From NCBI GenBank assembly GCA_030522415.1, contig CM060113.1, forward strand, positions 15,738,151 through 15,802,150: a stretch of 64,000 bases of DNA, read 5' to 3'. The notes below the pieces were generated by a model. The model ran no database searches. It was not told the origin of the DNA and worked only from the letters and a program-made list of their open reading frames with translations. This document shows, one piece after another, positions 56,746 to 64,000 of this stretch; within the stretch, counting starts at the first letter, position 1; each line of letters opens with the position of its first letter. The position numbers were made by a program, and so were the translations under genes. The DNA comes from Channallabes apus (taxonomy: Eukaryota > Chordata > Actinopteri > Siluriformes > Clariidae).

Positions 56746-58143
56746 ATGCCAGGAGAGTGGTACTTTGTTGTCTTTCATTTTCCTCATTCATCAACTCCTC
56801 AAAGAGTAGAAGAGGTGACTGTTGTGGAGCAGGAAGTAGCAAATATTAGTAAAAGTGAGGTGAGAAGGGCATTGAAGAGGATGAAGAGTGGAAAGGCTGT
56901 TGGTCCTGATGAAATACCTGTGGAGGTATGGAAGTGCTTAGGAGAGGTGACAGTCGAGTTTCTGACTAGTTTGCTTAACGAGATTTTGGAGAGTGAGAGG
57001 ATTCCAGGAGAATGGAGAAGTGTATTGGTGCTGATTTTTAAGAACAAGGGAGTTGTGCAGAGCTGTGGCAATTACAGAGGCATAAAGCTAATGAGCCATA
57101 CAATGAAGCTGTGGGAAAGAGTAGTGGAAGCTAGGTTAAGGGCAGAGGTGAGCATTTGTGAGCAGCAATATGGTTTCATGCCTAGAAAGAGTACATCAGA
57201 TGCAGTATTTGCTTTGAGGATGCTGATGGAGAAGTACAGAGAAGGTAATAAAGAGTTGCATTGTGTCTTTGTAGATTTAGAGAAGGCGTACGACCGGGTG
57301 CCGAGAGAGGAGCTGTGGTGTTGTATGAGGAAGTCTGGAGTGGCAGAGAAGTATGTTAGAGTGGTGCAGGACATGTATGAGGGTGCTAAGACAGTGGTGA
57401 GATGTGCTGTAGGTGTGACAGAAGAGTTCATGGTGGAGGTGGGACTGCATCAAGGATCGGCTCTAAGCACCTTTTTTTTTGCTCTGGTGATGGACAGGAT
57501 GACAGATGAGGTTAGACAGGAGTCTCCATGGACTATGATGTTTGCAGATGACATTGTGCTTTGTAGCGAGAGCAGGGAACAGGTGGAAGAAAATTTGGAG
57601 AGGTGGAGGTATGCTCTGGAAAGCAGAGGAATGAAGGTTAGCCGCAGCAAGACGGAATACATGTGTGTGAATGAGAGGAACCCAAGAGGAATGATGAGGC
57701 TACAGGGAGCAGAGGTAAAGAAGGTGCAGGACTTTAAGTCCATAGAGTCAACGGTCCAGAGCAATGGAGAGTGTGGAAAGGAGGTGAAGAGGCGGGTACA
57801 GGCACGTTGGAATGGGTGGAGAAAAGTTTCAGGTGTGTTGTGAGATAAAAGAGCATCTGCGAGAATGAAAGGTAAGGTGTAAAGGACAGTGGTGAGACCA
57901 GCGATGCTCTACGGCTTAAAGACAGTGGCACTGAAGAAAAGACAGGAGGCAGAGCTGGAGGTAGCAGAGCTGAAGATGTTGAGGTTCTCCTTGGGAGTGA
58001 CAAGGATGGATAGGATCAAGAATGAGTTCATCAGAGGGACAGCCCATGTGAGATGTTTTGGAGATAAAGTCAGAGAGGCCAGATTGAGGTGGTTTGGACA
58101 TGTTCAGAGGAGATTGGTGTGCAGAAGTTTATCTCTGCATTAA
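56746..58143 (+). pseudogene. RTE/Rex-like LINE reverse transcriptase, truncated
   Basis: The RT frame contains FLTSLLNEILESERIPGEWR, YGFMPRKSTSDAVFALRML, VFVDLEKAYDRVPR and FADDIVLC (catalytic Asp pair), then MKVSRSKTEYMCVNE. TGA at 57841-57843 and TAA at about 57877 interrupt it; after them the same frame continues with LEVAELKMLRFSLGVTRMDR and WFGHVQRR. The endonuclease part is absent and the 3' end stops near 58140. The 5' edge abuts the inverted duplicated unit at 56708. Confidence 0.88.
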
Positions 58144-58815
58144 TGAGCCAATGTATTATGATGTTGGCTGCTGTAGGCCAGGAAGTCCAGGGCCACTTTT
58201 TGGTCCCAGTCCGCCCCTGGCCCACATGACATGACGGAATTAGGCACGGCTGGTGAGCTATCCTTGCTAATGATCATGCTTGCATGCAGTGGTGGCCCCT
58301 CCCTCCCCTTCAGCAGAAGGGGCGGTGCGGGCTCAGTGCAGGTATCATAGACAGGGCCGGTTCTAGACCAGACCATATGCGGCAGCGGGGCAGTCAGAAA
58401 TGTGAAGGGGGCATCATGTTAGAGCTGTTTTATCCCTGTGCTTATAGTAACAGTATTGTCCTTGCTGAATTGTGTTGAGGCACGTAAACCCTGACCCTAA
58501 GTTAAAACAGACGGGCTATAGAACAGATCATAATGTTATATATATATATTACTATTATTATTATTATTTTTTTTTTTTAAAGTAAATGCACAGTTCTCTT
58601 CTCTCCAATCCACTCTACAACAATCTCCTATTTCCCTTTGGAAAAACTTTCTCAAATTCATCCAGGAACTACAGTGTGGGGCGGGGCTGTCAGCTGGTAA
58701 TTTGTGTTCTGTATTCTTTTGGATTGTCTCAAAAATCCGCCCCCCTCCGTCATTGTCTCTCTTACGCCCCCCCCCCCCGTGATCGTATTTAACTGTGAGG
58801 TGTCCTGTGGCATAT
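58144..58815. other. Unassigned
   Basis: No gene recognised. Short T- and C-runs at about 58566-58580 and 58768-58779. Confidence 0.4.
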
Positions 58816-58819
58816 ACAG

Positions 58820-59263
58820 CTTCTGAATGGTGCATTTGGATAAAGTGCATGCCCTATCATTTGGAGATCTGGGTTTGAACCCTGGGAGATGCTGTTTTAA
58901 ATTTTTTTATTTTAATTATAGCAAAATTAAAATAAATCAAAATAAAATTTTTTATTAAAATTTTGCTCAGCATACTATAGAAAAAAAGTAAAACTCATTA
59001 CGGGACTCATTATGGTTGTATATCATGCTCTGAATAATAAATGTTCTGTTGTCTTCAATCATTGTAATTTGACATTTTTTTGTTTGTTTGCTGTTTTTTC
59101 TATAGTATGCTGAGCAAAATGAAAATAAAACATTTTATTTAGTTTTATTTTAATTTTGCTATAATTAAAATAAAAGAATTTTAAAACAGCATCACCTGGG
59201 TTTTGAACCAGCGCTCTCCTTTTCTCTGGGCACAACCTCTACCACTGCGCCATTCGGAAGCGC
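58820..59263. repeat. Inverted pair of tRNA-derived SINE-like units
   Basis: Left unit (from 58820, plus strand) starts GCTTCTGAATGGTGCA and has a B-box-like GGGTTTGAACCC. The right unit (to about 59252, minus strand) starts GCTTCCGAATGGCGCAGTGG, with an A-box-like TGGCGCAGTGGTAGAGG and GGTTCAAAACCC. Both continue into the same GATGCTGTTTTAAA and AT-rich body and meet head-out with about 100 bases between (about 58990-59090). Confidence 0.65.
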
Positions 59264-60180
59264 TGACAATACTATTGATTTTATCATTTTCACTTGGCTC
59301 TGTTAAGACGCAGACGCAGGAGAACGTCCTGACAATGTTTTAATTTTATGGTCATTTATTTCAGTTAATAAATCTACTATAAATTTAAACAACACAAGAA
59401 ATATGATGACACAAAACCCTACACACTTCTTTTCTAATTACACCTGATAAAATCTAAAGGCTCATTGTGCTTAAATTTGATCCTAATAAGATTTAATTTA
59501 ATTTGAATTTGACATTTGTACTGTAATTTTAGTCCTGTGATTATGAATTCGTTTAACTACAGTGTTTCACTACGTGCAGTTCTAAAGGAGCGCGTCTCAT
59601 TAATCCGGGAGAGAATGAACTAAGGCATGAGGCATCAGTCTATAGTTATATAGCGCCACTCAGTGGTAAAAGCCAGCAAACGCACAAACCCAAATGCTGT
59701 CGCCAAGCGCGGCGACGGTAAAACCGACGCTCCGATTAGGTGACCACTATACATGCCATCGTAAATTTTCTTATGTGTTGTGTTTTCATTTAATGTTATG
59801 TTAATTGTATTCATTGGATTTTAAGATATTTCAATGTTCTGTTTGTGCACTGTAAGTAAAACCTTATTGTGCAAAATGTATAGTTTTTGTGATAGCTCCC
59901 ATGCATCCGAGGGATTTCATGCCAGTGTCAGGCCTTTGCCAGCATTACAGATAATGTGTGTTTGTTTAATTTGGGCAGAAGGAAACATAGACAGTTAGAA
60001 TTAGATATTGCAGACAGTAAAAGTACCAGTGCTGACATTTAAACTTCATAATCCTTGTTGCCCACTGAGCATTTATCAACATATTTTATAAAAACTATGC
60101 TTGTCTGTGATGCTTAATTAAACAAAATATTTGTTCTTTTTAACAGGTAAAATGCAGATTTTTCAGGACCTGAAAGAGCT
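59264..60180. other. Unassigned
   Basis: AT-rich. No gene or repeat family recognised. Confidence 0.4.
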
Positions 60181-60188
60181 GTCTAACC

Positions 60189-62834
60189 CAGGGGTCTCAA
60201 ACTCAATTTACCCGGGGGCCACTGGAGGTAGAGTCTGGGTGAGGCTGGGCCGCATCAGGTTTTCCACAAGAAAAGCTCTTACAAAAACATTCCAATGTTA
60301 TCAAATGTCTTTATTTTTATTTTTTAACACAAAATAAATAAATTAACAATTCATAAGAAAAAAAATAAAATCAATCAGTAATAAAAAAATTATAATAATG
60401 ATAATAATAATAATAATAATATTACAGCAGATATAGAACACTGAAGAAACCACATATAGTTGCTGACTAGAGAAATGTAATTATTATTATTCAGATTCAA
60501 ATGTCTGTATTAACAGTTCTTTAACCTTTAACTTTCTGAACATGAATGGAACATTGAACATAAACTGTTATGAACATGGCTTCTTCTGCCTACTTCTTAC
60601 TGCTAGAGATCTGGCAGCGCTTCCTCTCGCATAGCCGAGCCACTTTTGGCTTAAGGGAGGAGGCAGTTGAGACCCTCAGTAGGGTTTGAAGATGCTCGTC
60701 AGTAAGTCTGGACCTGTACTTGGACTTATTGAAGTTCAAGGTAGAGAAGAGCTTTTCGCACAAGTATGTGCTCCAAAAAAGGCACATGGTCAGGTTGAAC
60801 ATTCGGGAAAGCTCAGGGAAGATGGGAAGCAATTCTTTCAAAAATTGCCCGAGCTTGTCTGCTTTTCCACTCACCTCCCTGAACTTGGCTCTGAGTTCAG
60901 AGTTGCACTGCAGGTCAATGAGCTCCATTTGAAGCACAGGGGGGGGCATCTTGCACATCAAAGGAGAAGGGGTCCGCAAAAATTTGAAATGCGGCTCTGT
61001 GCGTTTTGAAGTCTGCAAATCTATGATCAAATTCCTCCTGTAGCATCAAAATGGCATCCACATACTTCTCACCACTGAATGGTGTGCCTACATCCATGAG
61101 TGCCTTGCATGCTGGGAAATGGCAAAGGTTTGTTTGAGAAAGCTGGGCTTTCCATAACATAAGTTTCGCAGAGAATGCTCTCACGTTGTCATAGGCAGCA
61201 CTGACAAGTTGCCCCTGGCCTTGTAACTTCTTGTTCAGTACATTAAGCTCATGTGTAATATCAACACGAAATGCTAAGTCCATGAGCCATTTGGGATCAC
61301 TTAGCATGGGAACAGCAACCCCATCTTTCTCCATGAAGGCTTTCACTTCCACTCTCATCTCAAAAAATATCTTCAATATGTTTCCCCTGCTGAGCCAACG
61401 TACCTCGGTGAAGTAGAGCACATCCCCCATATTCTGACTCCATTTCCTCTAATAAAGCACGGAACCTTCTGTGCTTTAAGCTCCTGGATCTGATTTGGTT
61501 GATGCATTTCACAACTACAGACATCACATTGTCAAACTTCAGGCATTTGCTGCAAAGGGCCTGCTGATGGATAATGCAGTGCAGAGCAATGGCCTCCTCC
61601 ACACTCTCCTCTTCCAGTTTTTTTTTAACAAGTGCCACCAGTCCATTTTTCCTCCCTGTCATTGATGGCGCTCCATCGGTTGTTATTCCAACAAACCTCT
61701 TCCATGGCAAACCAGCATTCTCAATGGCATCACACAGCTGGTGAAATATCTCCTGAGCGGTGGTCTGGCCATGCATTGGAATTACTGTGAGCAACTCCTC
61801 TGTGACTTCAAAATTGTCATCAACACCACGGACATAGATTGCGAGGTGGGCAGTGTCGGTGATGTCTGTGGACTCATCAAGAGCGACTGAGTATACACTG
61901 AAACGTTTTGCTTTCTCACACAGTTGATCATAAACGTCACTTGACAGGTCAGAAATGTGCTCTGCCACAGTGTTGGCAGAAAGGCTGATGCTGCTAAACT
62001 GACCTTTCTTTTCTGGACAGACAATACTTGCAGCCTGTAATATGCACTTTTTGACAAATTCACCTTCTGTGAATGGCTTTCCTGCTTTAGCAATCATCTC
62101 GCTAACCATCATTCTCTTTGGTTGCTTTCTTAAAGAAATCTTGTTGCCTCAGTAGACATGTTTTAAGATTAGCAACCCGGTTGGCTCTCTCATCTCCCTG
62201 GTATTTTGCATACTCCTCAGCATGTCTAGTTGTGTAATGACGTTTCAAATTGTACTCTTTGTGCACTGCAACTTTCTCTGTGCAAATAAGACACTTCGGG
62301 ATGCCCCTGTACTCAACAAAGAAATATTGCACTTCCCACTTTTCCTGAAATTGTGTGTGCTCATCACAAATCTTTCTCTTCACTGCAGGCTTTGAAAAAG
62401 ACATGTTTGGGGCTGTATAATATATATAATTCCACTTGGTGTCGCTGTCGCGTTGAAGTTTCAGTTTCAGTGCCGATGAGTCTTTTCCGCTTCTTTTTCT
62501 GTCCCGTTGAGCAGCAACTTCCGGGTTCAGACTGGACGCCGAAGCGCGTGAAGCGGGAGCAGCCACGGGAATTGCGCATGCGCCGCGTGCATATAATGAC
62601 AAATAGAAAATGCACACAAATATGCTTATATTCGCAATAAACCCGGCCGATGTCCCGCCCCCGAGAGCAATATATCCAGGGTGCGATTTGTGAAAAAAAC
62701 AGAGGGGGGATAATTTTGAGAAACATTTTATTCAGCGGGCCGCGCTAACATTAAACTTTCATATTAAGGCGGGGCCACAAACTATCGTCCCGAGGGCTGC
62801 AGTTGGCCTGCGGGCCGCGAGCTTGAGACCCCTG
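60189..62834 (-). mobile_element. hAT element, full length, 2646 bp
   Basis: Ends CAGGGGTCTCAAACTC and GAGCTTGAGACCCCTG (near-perfect inverted), 8-bp target duplication GTCTAACC (60181-60188, 62835-62842). Carries a broken transposase on the minus strand. Confidence 0.95.
60590..62401 (-). pseudogene. hAT transposase, three frame breaks
   Basis: Start at the ATG reading MSFSKPAVKR (about 62401). A BED-type zinc finger follows (CLIC...HYTTRH). The frame changes near 62105 (with loss of a few codons after KKATKE), near 61425, and between 60944 and 61030, the last probably at the G8 run at about 60940-60947. The middle part holds YSVALDESTDITD and FVGITTDGAPSMTG, the core acidic regions. The C-terminal part has CEKLFSTLNFNKSKYRSRL, the hATC dimerisation region. 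The family resembles transposases related to the vertebrate GTF2IRD2 domain. Confidence 0.88.
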
Positions 62835-62842
62835 GTCTAACC

Positions 62843-63660
62843 AAAAGTCCTCCTGCGCCGGGACCACGAATTGTTTTCCCAAACTGAATCTTCACTTAAA
62901 TCTCAACCAAAACAGCCAACTCGTACACACGGGTTACCATAGAATGGCAGGGAAGTAGATTACTGACCTGCAAAGGTATTTTCTTTGTACAAAGTTATTT
63001 AGAATCATGGAGAAGGAAGGATTTTTCAGGATTTTACATTTAATGAGATGAAAAGACAAAGATGGGAAAAGATAATGTAAGAAAGGGGGAGACTGACAGT
63101 GGTTTCTCAAGTGTGTATTTTTTTTGTTCTTTATAGTTTTTTATTTTGTGCACTAATGCTGCCCTTTGTCAAAAAAAGAACAATTAGAAATGTCCACTCA
63201 TCTGATTATTATTACTATTATTTTTGTATCCATGTGTATATTTATCTCTTTTATCTTTCCGTTGAAATCTGTAAGACACTCTGGTGGCCCCATTCATTTT
63301 AAACAATTCATTCTTCCGTAAAAGGAGAAGGCAAAACTATTAAATATACTTTTTTTGTATCTATGATTAGCATTTATTTTTAGCATTTAGCATTCAGTTT
63401 TTTGCTATTTTATTGTTGCCAAGAGTTTTTTTTCGATATTTGTTTAAAATATAATAATTTCAGCATGCTTTATTAAGAAAAGTGAATAATGTATAGTGAG
63501 AAGTACAATAAATTAAGTGTGGATATGCTATTATTTAAGCAAATAAAAATGTTTTACACTTTTTGCTTATGATCATTAAATTATAGCAACTGTGAAGTGA
63601 GTGCTAATGTGTTTCATAGCTTAAAAAAAAAAGCTCAATTGCAAACATGCATTTAGTACA
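62843..63660. other. Unassigned, AT-rich
   Basis: No gene seen. An A10 run at about 63623-63634 reads as a T-run on the minus strand, downstream of the tRNA-like sequence. Confidence 0.45.
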
Positions 63661-63667
63661 AACCAGC

Positions 63668-63739
63668 GCACTGGCGGGAATCGAACCCGGGTCTTCCGCA
63701 TGGTGGGCGGATCACCTAACAACTGAGCCACACCAGTGC
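63668..63739 (-). tRNA. tRNA-like sequence, glycine-type, possibly a pseudogene
   Basis: On the minus strand: perfect 7-bp acceptor stem GCACTGG/CCAGTGC, A box TGGCTCAGTTG, anticodon stem TCCGC/GCGGA with loop CCACCAT (anticodon ACC if normally placed), T arm CGGGTTCGATTCCCG. Against a normal tRNA: base 33 is C instead of U, and the D stem is poor. A tRNA gene, pseudogene or SINE head are all possible. A T-run lies about 35 bases downstream. Confidence 0.55.
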
Positions 63740-64000
63740 CTGTACATTTAAAGCGCATTAACACACTAATGTTTTAGGCTAACATATCATACATCTTTGT
63801 AGTCTTTATGCACACATGCGCGCGGGTGCGTTAGAATAAGAATAATAACAATAATAAATTGAACTACTACTACTAATAATAATTCTGAATGGAGAAAGTC
63901 AAAGAAGTACCATCATTGAAGGAGAGAAAAAAATGAAGAATAAATACATATCAGTTTGAGTTTGATACGTTTATGAGCTCTGTCGCTTGCCGTCAATGGG

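Noticed and set aside
58586..58792. 68-codon ORF
   Set aside because: Low-complexity region with C and T runs; no motif and no conservation visible.

Overview
The window looks like teleost fish genomic DNA built almost wholly from transposable elements. This rests on its mix of families: Tc1 elements of a fish-typical type, a DIRS-like tyrosine-recombinase element, a chromodomain Ty3/gypsy element, an RTE/Rex-like LINE, hAT elements and a class I (gamma/epsilon-like) endogenous retrovirus. The species cannot be fixed. I found no host protein-coding gene that I can name.

Layout. 1-13430 is an endogenous retrovirus (ERV) whose 5' LTR is cut by the window edge. It has a very long leader, frame-broken gag and pol, an env remnant, an extra 3' ORF and a 1.74-kb 3' LTR. 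It sits inside an old LINE tail (13431-14292). 14293-19920 is DIRS-like sequence on the minus strand, interrupted by a LINE tail and a MITE. 19921-25402 holds Tc1 remnants and two Tc1 elements in opposite orientation, one with an intact 340-residue transposase. 25403-27955 is a patchwork of LTR, LINE and repeat fragments. 27960-39694 is a tandem low-copy duplication of about 5.6 kb (two units plus a 410-bp stub). An inverted fourth copy lies at 52089-56708, and insertions present in some copies but not others give an order of events. 40.2-40.8 kb is a dead Tc1 relative. 43252-48401 is a young gypsy/chromovirus element with 383-bp LTRs and a TTGTT target duplication. After 56708 come a 5'-truncated LINE, an inverted pair of tRNA-derived SINE-like units, a complete but frame-broken hAT element (60189-62834, 8-bp target duplication) and a tRNA-like sequence (63668-63739).

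How parts work together. The gypsy element keeps a readable expression and replication programme: TATA box, predicted RNA start, a primer site complementary to that RNA start (self-priming), a GGGAAAC slippery site with a downstream stem at the gag-pol overlap, and a polypurine tract. The ERV shows gag and pol in one frame split by a single TGA. Between its protease and reverse transcriptase is a segment with paired HxTx/HxSx motifs like those of 2H phosphoesterases. Its leader carries 150-bp repeats whose predicted stems co-vary. These three ERV features are the best candidates for something not yet described.
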